Below are positions 16,857 to 24,966 of a stretch of 64,000 nt of DNA, in pieces (positions within the stretch are counted from its first letter, which is position 1; each line of letters opens with the position of its first letter). Below the pieces are notes generated by a model, which made no database searches, was not told the DNA's origin, and saw only the letters and a list, made by a program, of their open reading frames with translations. Origin of the DNA: an uncultured Clostridia bacterium (lineage in GTDB: Bacteria > Bacillota > Clostridia > Christensenellales > Borkfalkiaceae); the NCBI GenBank assembly GCA_934247935.1, contig CAKQKE010000006.1, forward strand, positions 58,697-122,696, read 5' to 3'. The translations under genes were made by a program, and so were the position numbers.

Positions 16857-17774
16857 TCACCCCTTGATTCCCGCCGTGGCGTTGGTCTGTACAAACGCCT
16901 TGTTCATGAGGATAAACAACAATATAATCGGCAACGACGAAATAAACGCAGCAGCCATTACAAACGGCAAATCGCCCAGTTCCGCGCCCGCAGTCGAATT
17001 AAGGCTCATTATAAGCACCTGAACGGTTTTTATTTCGGGGTCGGTAAGGTAAATGCTCGGCCCGAAAAAGTCGTTCCATATACCCACGAACCAGAAAAGC
17101 ATCTGCGCGATAATCGCGGGTTTTATAAGCGGTAAAACCACCTTGAAAAATATACCGAACCACCCCACGCCCTCGACTCGGCTTTCTTCTATAAGCGAAT
17201 CGGGCACGTTTGATTTTATAGTAGTAATCAAAAACAGCATCATTCCCATATTACCGAAAAACCCGGGAATAATAAGCGGCCAAAGCGTGTTGATGAGTTG
17301 AAGTTCTCTCCACATACGATATTGCGGAAGCATAACCGTAGCAAACGGAATCATCATCGACACAAGCAAAATCATTAAAATCACGTTTTTGCCTTTAAAG
17401 TGCATTTTCGCAAACGCAAAAGCGGCAAGAGCGGAAACGAACGTGCCTATGGGGACGACTAAAATTTCTATTATCATTGTGTTTTTTACGCTGTCGAGAA
17501 AATTGAATTGCTTTACGGTGTATCTTTCGTTGCCCGTAAAAATTTCTTTAAAAATTTTCCAGTTGGGATTTTTTGGGAAAAAATTTTTTAAAACGGAAGA
17601 AGAACTCAATATTTCCTTTTGCGATTTCAATGCGGAAACAACCATATACACGTAAGGAAAAATCATCACAAACGCCGATATGCCCACGATGACAGATACA
17701 ACTATAAACAACGTTTTGTTTAATATGGTTTTTCTTTTATAATTGACAACGTTTATCTCTTCTTTATAGGTCAT
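16857..17774 (-). CDS. ABC sugar transporter permease, MalG type (CUT1)
   Basis: A 305-residue membrane protein with six predicted transmembrane helices. The cytoplasmic EAA loop reads EESRVEGVGWFGIFFKVVLPLIKP (about 195-218), the contact site for the ATPase. The C-terminus, TNATAGIKG, matches the conserved TAGAVKG-type tail of MalG-like permeases. Its ATG overlaps the stop of the MalF-like gene (ATGA at 17771-17774), so the two permeases are co-translated and form the transmembrane heterodimer. Confidence 0.95.
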   Translation of the reverse strand: MTYKEEINVVNYKRKTILNKTLFIVVSVIVGISAFVMIFPYVYMVVSALKSQKEILSSSSVLKNFFPKNPNWKIFKEIFTGNERYTVKQFNFLDSVKNTMIIEILVVPIGTFVSALAAFAFAKMHFKGKNVILMILLVSMMIPFATVMLPQYRMWRELQLINTLWPLIIPGFFGNMGMMLFLITTIKSNVPDSLIEESRVEGVGWFGIFFKVVLPLIKPAIIAQMLFWFVGIWNDFFGPSIYLTDPEIKTVQVLIMSLNSTAGAELGDLPFVMAAAFISSLPIILLFILMNKAFVQTNATAGIKG

Positions 17775-18685
17775 TCTTTCACATCCTTAAACACGTTAGA
17801 CTTTGAAAACAATATTATCGTGATAATCAAAATAACGATAAGCAGCATTACCGAAGCCGCGCTCGCCAGACCGTATCTCGATTGATTTATGCCGTTTCGC
17901 CAGATATAATAAACTATCGTCCTTGCGCCTGCATAACCCGAACCCATTACCGCGCTGTCGGCATAACTTTGAAGTCCGCCGATTATGCCCGTAACGATTA
18001 AATAAAACGAGGTGTTGTTTGTCATGGGCATGGTAATGTCGATAAATTGTTGCCATTTAGACGCACCGCTCGTGCGCGCCACTTCATAATAAGACTCGGG
18101 AATATTGTTTAAGCCCGCGAGATACAAAATCATCGTTCCGCCTATTCCCGCCCAAATATTTTTTACGATAATGGCTATTTTGATAAGCCACGGATCGTTT
18201 GATATCCAATTTAATTTCATCCCGAAAAGCCCGTTTATAAGACCCGATTCGCCGCTTCTGAAAATTTCTTTAAACACAATCAGAATTGCAATCGTCGAGG
18301 TGACGGCGGGCAAATAATAAAGTATAGTAAGCAACGTTCTGCCGTGCGCCAACCTCTTTAAATAAACCGCCAGAATAAGTCCTATAAATACGCCTATGGG
18401 TATGCTTAAAAGCATTAAAACGGTGTTTGACACCGCGTTTAAAAAGCCTTCTTCACGGAAAATTTCGATATAATTTTCAAAACCGACGAATTTAAACGTG
18501 CCTTTAATGACGTTGTAGTCGGTAAACGACATAAATATCGAATAACCCAAAGCCCAGGCGGTAAACAAAAGAAATCCCAATACGGGTATAAGTACAAACA
18601 AATACCCGTACAGACTTTCTTTAACTTCGGCTTTAATCGTTTTTTTATGTTTTTTCTTTTTATATAACAAATTTAATTCTTGCAT
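17771..18685 (-). CDS. ABC sugar transporter permease, MalF type (CUT1)
   Basis: A 304-residue membrane protein, six transmembrane helices, with a cytoplasmic basic N-terminus. The EAA motif reads EVARTSGASKWQQFIDITMPM (about 203-223). No clear Shine-Dalgarno sequence precedes the ATG at 18685, which is only 13 nt after the binding-protein stop, so translation probably depends on the upstream gene. Confidence 0.95.
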   Translation of the reverse strand: MQELNLLYKKKKHKKTIKAEVKESLYGYLFVLIPVLGFLLFTAWALGYSIFMSFTDYNVIKGTFKFVGFENYIEIFREEGFLNAVSNTVLMLLSIPIGVFIGLILAVYLKRLAHGRTLLTILYYLPAVTSTIAILIVFKEIFRSGESGLINGLFGMKLNWISNDPWLIKIAIIVKNIWAGIGGTMILYLAGLNNIPESYYEVARTSGASKWQQFIDITMPMTNNTSFYLIVTGIIGGLQSYADSAVMGSGYAGARTIVYYIWRNGINQSRYGLASAASVMLLIVILIITIILFSKSNVFKDVKE

Positions 18686-18698
18686 GATTTTTACCGAA

Positions 18699-20096
18699 TT
18701 ATTCTAAATTTTTGTGCATTCTGGTCAATTTTTGCTGGAATGTGGAAGCATAACTCTCCACTACTTCCCTCGCGGTTTTAGTACCCGCCCAAACCGCGTT
18801 GAATTTATCCATTAAATCGTCGTATGCGGTTTTTTCGTAAGTGTAATAATACGGACGAGATTTACCCGTCATCGTGTCGGTGCCCTTTACCGTATCGATA
18901 AATACCGATTTGGTCACGGGATAAGTTTTAATTCCCTCTAAACCGACGTTGTTGAGCCACTCGTTTGTAGCCATGCTTTGAATGTTTGGCATTGCCTGAC
19001 CTAACTGATAGTTCATCGTTGCTGCTTTTTCTCCGGTTGCAAGCCATTTTGCAAGCAACACCGCAGCGGCTTTGTTTTTACTTGCCGCGCTTACCGAATA
19101 TGCGACCGTGCCTATAAGCGAAGTTGATTTCGAGCCTTCCGCATCGCCCACCGGTACGGGCATAATGTCGAATTCAAAAGACAAACTTTCCCAATAAGTT
19201 CTCATATCCCACGGTCCCATCCATGTAAACAAACATTGCTGAGAAGCAAATTTCGTAAGCGCGCTCGAACTGCCCGCCGAAGCATAGTCGGAAGCGAGTC
19301 CTTCAAGCGACAAATCGGCAACGAATTGAATTGCGTCGATAAAGTTGTCGGTGTTTATCGCGCTCGTGGTCGCGCTGTCGTCCGTGTAGAAATCGGCGTT
19401 GTTTGAGTAAACCGCCGCGCCTACTTCATAGTGAGTGATGGGCACGAGTCTGGTTTCGTCCACTTTCAATCCTTTAAATGCCTTTAAATACTCTTTAAAC
19501 TCGGTAAAAGTCATGGGCTGAGTCGCCGACGGCAACTGCACGTCAAGGTTGTATTGCTGTATCAACTGTTTCATCAACGTTTTGTTGTAAGCAATGGTAT
19601 AAGGACCCAAATCTTTGGGAAGACCGTAAATATCGTCGCCTTGACCTACGGTTTTCGTCTTTGAATTCCAGCGGAAAATGTCGATTGACATATCCCACAT
19701 TTTTCCTTTTTCTTCTTCCGAAAGATAAGGTGCTAAATTCAACAATCTACCCGAATCCGCCCACTTGATATAGTCCCAATCGGGAACGTAAAACACGTCG
19801 GGCAAAGAGTCGGCGTTGTTGACAAGGTTGTTTGAATAAGTCGTGGTGTCGCTTATTGCGTTGTAAAAAACTTTAACGTTTTTATATTCTTGCATAAACT
19901 GCTGAATCATCGTTTGAAAGTTTTTTTGCTCGGCGATACCGCCCCAACCCAAAAAGTCGAGTTGATATTGCTTGTTGGGGTCGAACTCTTCATAAGTCTG
20001 AGAGCCTTTTCCTCCGTTTTTTCCGCAGCCCGTAAAGACGAAACTGAATGAAAGGGATAATACTAACGTCAATAATACTGCAATAATTTTTTTCAT
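18699..20096 (-). CDS. Extracellular sugar-binding lipoprotein of CUT1 ABC importer
   Basis: A 465-residue lipoprotein: signal peptide with lipobox FTGC (Cys24), then a family 1 solute-binding fold. Typical segments are LDFLGWGGIAEQKNF at the start of the mature domain, PDVFYVPDWDYIKWADSGRLLNLAPYL, YGLPKDLGPYTIAYNKTLM and TWMGPWDM. I use the ATG at 20096, which has GAGGAG 4 nt upstream; a 4-residue longer version would start at a non-ATG codon and contain that ribosome binding site. It delivers an oligosaccharide to the two permeases encoded immediately downstream. A 64-nt gap with a hairpin separates it from the preceding gene. Confidence 0.95.
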   Translation of the reverse strand: MKKIIAVLLTLVLSLSFSFVFTGCGKNGGKGSQTYEEFDPNKQYQLDFLGWGGIAEQKNFQTMIQQFMQEYKNVKVFYNAISDTTTYSNNLVNNADSLPDVFYVPDWDYIKWADSGRLLNLAPYLSEEEKGKMWDMSIDIFRWNSKTKTVGQGDDIYGLPKDLGPYTIAYNKTLMKQLIQQYNLDVQLPSATQPMTFTEFKEYLKAFKGLKVDETRLVPITHYEVGAAVYSNNADFYTDDSATTSAINTDNFIDAIQFVADLSLEGLASDYASAGSSSALTKFASQQCLFTWMGPWDMRTYWESLSFEFDIMPVPVGDAEGSKSTSLIGTVAYSVSAASKNKAAAVLLAKWLATGEKAATMNYQLGQAMPNIQSMATNEWLNNVGLEGIKTYPVTKSVFIDTVKGTDTMTGKSRPYYYTYEKTAYDDLMDKFNAVWAGTKTAREVVESYASTFQQKLTRMHKNLE

Positions 20097-20106
20097 TTTA
20101 CTCCTC

Positions 20107-20143
20107 AAAAAAGCGAGTCGGCAGGCGACTTTAAGCCGCCTGC
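20107..20143 (-). promoter_or_regulatory. Intercistronic hairpin upstream of the binding-protein gene
   Basis: GCAGGCG (20121-20127) pairs with CGCCTGC (20137-20143) with an extra CTT/AAG inside. On the minus strand it is followed after 8 nt by TTTTTT, directly before the GAGGAG of the binding-protein gene. It could be an attenuator or an RNA-stabilising stem that sets the high expression usual for binding proteins. Confidence 0.5.
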
Positions 20144-20160
20144 TATACTCATTGTTTTAT

Positions 20161-22506
20161 TTATACCGGTATTTCGTTTTCGAGAGTGGTTTCTTCTCTG
20201 TTGTTCATTACTTCGCCGTATTCTTCGTTGAGAGCGGCTTCGGACTCGTATTCTTTATACTTGGGTTCGCGCAAAACAATGCCCGCTTCCCAAGTCTCTA
20301 TCATGGTATAACCCACGTGATAAGTATTGGGCCAGGTGTTGAAAATGCACTCGCCGTCGATAAGCACCATTTTAGTCCAGCCTCTCGTTAAAATCTGAAG
20401 GTGGAATTCCTGACCGTTTGCAATACCGCCTTCGTGATTGACAAGCAATAAATCTGCCGCCGCATTTTGCGCGGAATCCCAATAACGGTAATAAATTTTG
20501 ATACTGTCGGACTTAATTACCATTTTAAAGCAAGTGTTTGCATCCCATGCGCAGAAACGTATGGTTACTTCCGACCATTCGGCAGAACGATAATCGATTG
20601 TCATATAAGCGTCGAAAACCTTGTTCATGTTGTCGGTTTGATTGCCGAACTTGAAATTGGTTCCTACGCCTTCTTTATTAGTGTCGGATACAAGTTTGCC
20701 GTCTTTTACTTCCATTCCGTCTACCGGCGTACCGACTACGTTAGAACAAATCGCCTTGAAATCTTCTGCAAGTTTTCCGGGTCCTTCCTGATTAATGGTT
20801 TTTACGCTTGCCAATTTTTCTTTTACGTCGGCAACTACGCTTGCGATAGCGTTTTCGTCGACGCAAGCGTCGATATCGGTTTTGCCTTTTTCGATAATGC
20901 TTGCGATTAACGCTTGATTTTCTTCACTGTAAGAAGTTTCTACGTCTTTAAGATACCCTTCTATTTCTGCTTTTGCCGCAGTTTTCTTTGCAATCAACTC
21001 GGTGTTTTTCTCATCTTCGATTGTGTAAACCGCGTCTAATTTAGATTTAATTTCCGCTACAGTCGCGTTTACCGCGTCGATAGTAGCGCAAGCGTCAATT
21101 GCCGTGTTTCCCTGAGAAATAATTTCTGCAATCACCGCTTGATTTACTTCGCTGTAATTAGTATCAACGTCTTGTAAATAACCGGAAACAGTAGTTTTAG
21201 CGGCGGCTTTTGCCTCCGATAAAATTTGCGCCTCGCTCTTGTTTACGCACGGCTTGTCGAGTTCTGCCTGATGCTCTGCCTTCAACGCATCGTCGGAAGA
21301 ATATTCGATATATTGCGGAGTGCCGAGCGTTACGCCCGCTTGCCACGTTTCAAGATAAATTCTGCCGACGTTATTTGCGTCTTCGATAACTTCGAAAATA
21401 CATACTCCGTCCAATAATACTTTTTTAGTCCAACCGCAACATACGATTTGCAAATGCATTCTTGTCTTGTCGGTTAGGCCCGTTGCATTTTTCATAAGCA
21501 ACGTTTCTATTTTTCCGTCAATCCATTGAGATTTGTATAAATCGATTTTGCCGTCTTTAACTTTCAGGTTGTAGTTGCTTGCCTTATCCCACGCGCGGAA
21601 ATAAATGGTTACCGACGACCATACCGTGTTTCGATAATCAACCGTAATATACGTGTCGAAATATACTGCCGTGTTGCCGTCCTGATTGCCGAAATACAAT
21701 ATAGTGCTGTCCGCTTCTTTCGTGTCAATAATTACGTCGCTTCCGGAAACTCTTACATGCTCTTCGACTACGTTGCCCGTGTCGGTTACAAGCGAATTTT
21801 TAAACGCGTTTGCCGCAGCCTCTTGCTCCTGAGCAAGCGTGGGTACTTTGTCTAAATCGTCTTTAGCGTCGGCAACTATTGCGTCGATAGTTTCTTGGTC
21901 GGTCGCGTTGTCGATATTTGTTTTTGCGTCGGCGATTATTTGATTTATAGTTGCCAAACCGTTTGCGCTGTAAATGCTTTCGTCCTGAATGTAAGATTCG
22001 ACTTCCGCTTTGGCGGTCTCTTTCGCCGTTTGTAAAATCGTCTTTACTTCGTCTATTGCCGCTTTAGCCTCATTGACTTTAATAATGATTTCGGCAGCCG
22101 TCGTGCAACCGTCGATTGCCGTTTTAGCGTTTGCGATAATCGTCTCTATTGCGCCCTTGTTTTCTTCGCTGTAAAGACTTAAATCGACGTATGCGGTAAG
22201 ATTTGCTTTCGCGGTCTCTTTTTGCTTTGCAAGCACCATATCGTCCAAAGTCGTCTTTGCCGCACTAACGGCGGCGTCGATTTCCTCTTGGGTTTTCGCC
22301 GCCTTGATTGCTTCGACTGCGTCGGCAATTACTTGCGCGACGTCTTCCGTCTCCAGATCGGCATACTCTGCTTTTTCCGCAAGCGCGCTGACTTCGGTTG
22401 TTGCCGTTTCTCTGGCAGATGCCAATTCGTCGACCGGCGTGCCGCAGCCTGCGAGCGCAAGGGCGGTAATTAAGCATAACAATACTAAAAATACTTTCCT
22501 TTTCAT
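20161..22506 (-). CDS. Lipoprotein with FIVAR-like helical repeats and two duplicated beta-sandwich domains
   Basis: A 781-residue surface lipoprotein (lipobox LAGC, Cys21). Residues ~25-240 contain three ~65-residue three-helix repeats with the pattern TAKAEVESYI...IIADAKTxID...AIVADAKDDLD, resembling FIVAR/DUF1542-type repeats. A beta-sandwich of ~185 residues follows (~240-430, with FGNQDGN, TVDYRNTVWSSVTIYFRAWD, LDGVCIF). Two more helical repeats and a second copy of the sandwich (FGNQTDN, TIDYRSAEWSEVTIRFCAWD, IDGECIF) complete the protein. The duplicated sandwich is LamG/DUF1080-like and could bind carbohydrate, with helical repeats as spacers. I chose the ATG at 22506 because GGAG lies between it and the alternative ATG at 22524. 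It is co-operonic with GH43 and the importer. Confidence 0.85.
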   Translation of the reverse strand: MKRKVFLVLLCLITALALAGCGTPVDELASARETATTEVSALAEKAEYADLETEDVAQVIADAVEAIKAAKTQEEIDAAVSAAKTTLDDMVLAKQKETAKANLTAYVDLSLYSEENKGAIETIIANAKTAIDGCTTAAEIIIKVNEAKAAIDEVKTILQTAKETAKAEVESYIQDESIYSANGLATINQIIADAKTNIDNATDQETIDAIVADAKDDLDKVPTLAQEQEAAANAFKNSLVTDTGNVVEEHVRVSGSDVIIDTKEADSTILYFGNQDGNTAVYFDTYITVDYRNTVWSSVTIYFRAWDKASNYNLKVKDGKIDLYKSQWIDGKIETLLMKNATGLTDKTRMHLQIVCCGWTKKVLLDGVCIFEVIEDANNVGRIYLETWQAGVTLGTPQYIEYSSDDALKAEHQAELDKPCVNKSEAQILSEAKAAAKTTVSGYLQDVDTNYSEVNQAVIAEIISQGNTAIDACATIDAVNATVAEIKSKLDAVYTIEDEKNTELIAKKTAAKAEIEGYLKDVETSYSEENQALIASIIEKGKTDIDACVDENAIASVVADVKEKLASVKTINQEGPGKLAEDFKAICSNVVGTPVDGMEVKDGKLVSDTNKEGVGTNFKFGNQTDNMNKVFDAYMTIDYRSAEWSEVTIRFCAWDANTCFKMVIKSDSIKIYYRYWDSAQNAAADLLLVNHEGGIANGQEFHLQILTRGWTKMVLIDGECIFNTWPNTYHVGYTMIETWEAGIVLREPKYKEYESEAALNEEYGEVMNNREETTLENEIPV

Positions 22507-22520
22507 TACATTTTCTCCTT

Positions 22521-24956
22521 TCATAAAGTTTTTATTTTCAAATTAGAGAATACACCTTCGATATAATTTGCATATAGTCCGCAATATCCTCTATTTTTCC
22601 CCATCGGGTCAAACGTTTCCAACACTTTTTTACCGTCGACGTACATCGTCAACACTTTGCCTTGTTTTACCGCCTTAATGTTGTAAACGCGGTTTGTGTC
22701 GAATATAAATATGTCTCTGCACGATTCGTCCGAATATTGATAATTAGACCTTATTATCGTCACTTTGGTGTTGTTGAACGCGAAATAATCGCCTTGCAAC
22801 GACTTGTAATTATCCAAATCGGTGTTATTAAGCGCCCAATTGTCGGCGGCTATTACCAAACCGATAATGCCCGTACCGTTGTCGCCCGTCAATTTAACGT
22901 CGCAACTTATCTCTAAATCTTCCAAAGTTCCGTCGCCGAAAGTACACAAATATCTCGCGCTGCTCGTCGTCGCCAAACCGTCGTCGGTTGAGTCAATGAA
23001 CGTGGGATACCATATTCCGTACTCGGGATAACTCTTTAAGTCGTGTTGATAAACAGTGCCTTTTACGTTGTAGTTTCTTTCGATATACATCGATTGGAAA
23101 GCAAATTCGTCCTGCATATTCCAAATCGTGATATAGTGGTTTCCCTTTTTAAGATTTAAATCGGCAACTTTCACTTTCATATATCCGTCGTAAGCGTATT
23201 TACCGTAATCGGGAATAGTCCACTTGTAAATAGTGCCGCCGTCGACTTGCACGCCTATCGTTTTACCGCCGTGCTTTGAATACACCGTCATATCGAGACC
23301 GTAACTTCCGTCTTCGCTTACGTATTCTAAATAAGTCGCGTAATCGCCCGCATTTGCAAGTTTCATCTCGTAAGTGCTTTCGGTAATATCGTTTGCCAAA
23401 GTCTTGCGAGCGGCTTGAATTCCGCTGTTTTTGCCGAGTTTGCTGAGTTGTTCGGTATAAGTAACCGACGGGATATTTTCTTGCTTTACAGCCTCTTTAT
23501 CGCTGTCGCCCTGAGCGGTGTTGTTGAAAATAAGACTGCCGATATAACTGAAATCGCCGTAATAACCCGCTTTTCCGCTCGTAAACGCGCCTACCTGAAG
23601 GTCGTTTGCGATTTCCTGATAATCGAACGTCACGTCCATTAAACCGTTTTTATATCCTATTTTAATCGCATGGAAAACGTCAGTTTTATATGTCCTGAAA
23701 GTTTTGCAAGATTTTACGAGGGTGTCTTTGCCCGACTGAACGCGGTGAATATCTATTTTCGACCCGTCAAACGTGAGATAGGCGTAATCAGACGGGTTTT
23801 TATAAGAAAATACCGCTTTGCCCGTTCCCGTGAAGTTGAATTCAACGGTGAAACTGTCTTTATGTTCGCTGCCGCTGAGCAAATAACCGTTTTCTTGAGT
23901 GAGGTTTGCCGAGTTGTATTCGGCGTAATCGGGAAGGTTGGGCATTATGTTTTCGTAAAGACCCGTATGTTGCATCATTACGTCGCTGCCGTTGAATAAA
24001 AGCCTGCCTATATTAAAGCGTCTGCCGCCCGAGTTGCCCTCTGCATAAGAATTGTGGAAACCTAAATAATAACTGTCCAAATCCGGTCCGGAAATAACGC
24101 AACCGTGACCCAGACCGTACCAATCGTCGTCGGTGTTTAAAAGCACGTTAGGTCCTTGAGTAAGTTCGTCGTCGAAAACCGACTTATCCGCCGAACCGTA
24201 ACTATAATTTATACGATACGCCCTTTGCGTAACGCCGTTGCCGGTGTAGAAATAATATCTTATTCCGTCTCTGGTGAACACTTCCGGTCCTTCCGTCCAG
24301 CCCGTCATTGTGGAATTTTTTAAAAGCGTTTTTTCTTCAGCCGACTTCATATCGTCAGCCATATATGCCGCGGCAACGCTGCTGTTTGCCGAGAAAAGCA
24401 CCATTTTGCCGTTTATATCCATGTACAAACTGCCGTCTATAGCGGGGTCGATAGTGCTTTCGGTAATCGGCTCGAAAGGTCCCTCGGGCGAAGTGCTCGC
24501 CATTACGTAATGACCTTTGCCGTTTCTCGATTCTACCAGATAAAACGTTCCGTCGAGATAATAAACTTCGCTCGCCCATGCGTCGAACGACTCCGTCACC
24601 GTTTCGGACACGATAAAGCCCTTTGCGCAAACGCCGTTGTCGACTTGCTCCCAATTGATTAAGTCTTTCGACTTCCAGCCTTTTACGCCCTGCCTTTGCG
24701 CTTTTGTCGAACAAATGAGATAATACGTTCCGTCAAAACGATAAATAAACGGATCTCCTATACCGTATTCTTGCCATTGACCCGCTATGCGGTCGTCTTC
24801 AAAGAAGTTTTTGTAAGTCTCTTCTTCGGCGGGCGGATTTTTAAGCGCGGGATTGCCGTTTATATAAACGTCTTTACTGTTTGAATTGCAACCCATCGAA
24901 AAAGTCATCGTAACGGCGCATAAACAAACGGTCAACAATGTTTTAAACTTTTGCAT
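22521..24956 (-). CDS. GH43 family secreted glycosidase lipoprotein (arabinosidase/xylosidase-like)
   Basis: An 811-residue lipoprotein (SMGC, Cys23). Residues ~55-330 form a GH43 five-bladed beta-propeller: catalytic base Asp68 in GIGDPFIYRFDGTYYL, pKa-modulating Asp174 in PAIDGSLYMD and acid Glu222 in WTEGPEVF. A beta-sandwich (~345-470) of the type often fused to GH43 follows, then a CBM6/35-like segment (~510-620, MKLANAGDYATYLEYV) and a C-terminal LamG-like domain ending GYCGLYANYIEGVFSNLKI. It probably trims arabinose- or xylose-containing side chains outside the cell before import. AGGAGG precedes the ATG; it starts 10 nt after the upstream gene and ends 14 nt before the next start. 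Confidence 0.9.
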   Translation of the reverse strand: MQKFKTLLTVCLCAVTMTFSMGCNSNSKDVYINGNPALKNPPAEEETYKNFFEDDRIAGQWQEYGIGDPFIYRFDGTYYLICSTKAQRQGVKGWKSKDLINWEQVDNGVCAKGFIVSETVTESFDAWASEVYYLDGTFYLVESRNGKGHYVMASTSPEGPFEPITESTIDPAIDGSLYMDINGKMVLFSANSSVAAAYMADDMKSAEEKTLLKNSTMTGWTEGPEVFTRDGIRYYFYTGNGVTQRAYRINYSYGSADKSVFDDELTQGPNVLLNTDDDWYGLGHGCVISGPDLDSYYLGFHNSYAEGNSGGRRFNIGRLLFNGSDVMMQHTGLYENIMPNLPDYAEYNSANLTQENGYLLSGSEHKDSFTVEFNFTGTGKAVFSYKNPSDYAYLTFDGSKIDIHRVQSGKDTLVKSCKTFRTYKTDVFHAIKIGYKNGLMDVTFDYQEIANDLQVGAFTSGKAGYYGDFSYIGSLIFNNTAQGDSDKEAVKQENIPSVTYTEQLSKLGKNSGIQAARKTLANDITESTYEMKLANAGDYATYLEYVSEDGSYGLDMTVYSKHGGKTIGVQVDGGTIYKWTIPDYGKYAYDGYMKVKVADLNLKKGNHYITIWNMQDEFAFQSMYIERNYNVKGTVYQHDLKSYPEYGIWYPTFIDSTDDGLATTSSARYLCTFGDGTLEDLEISCDVKLTGDNGTGIIGLVIAADNWALNNTDLDNYKSLQGDYFAFNNTKVTIIRSNYQYSDESCRDIFIFDTNRVYNIKAVKQGKVLTMYVDGKKVLETFDPMGKNRGYCGLYANYIEGVFSNLKIKTL

Positions 24957-24966
24957 AACTTTCCTC

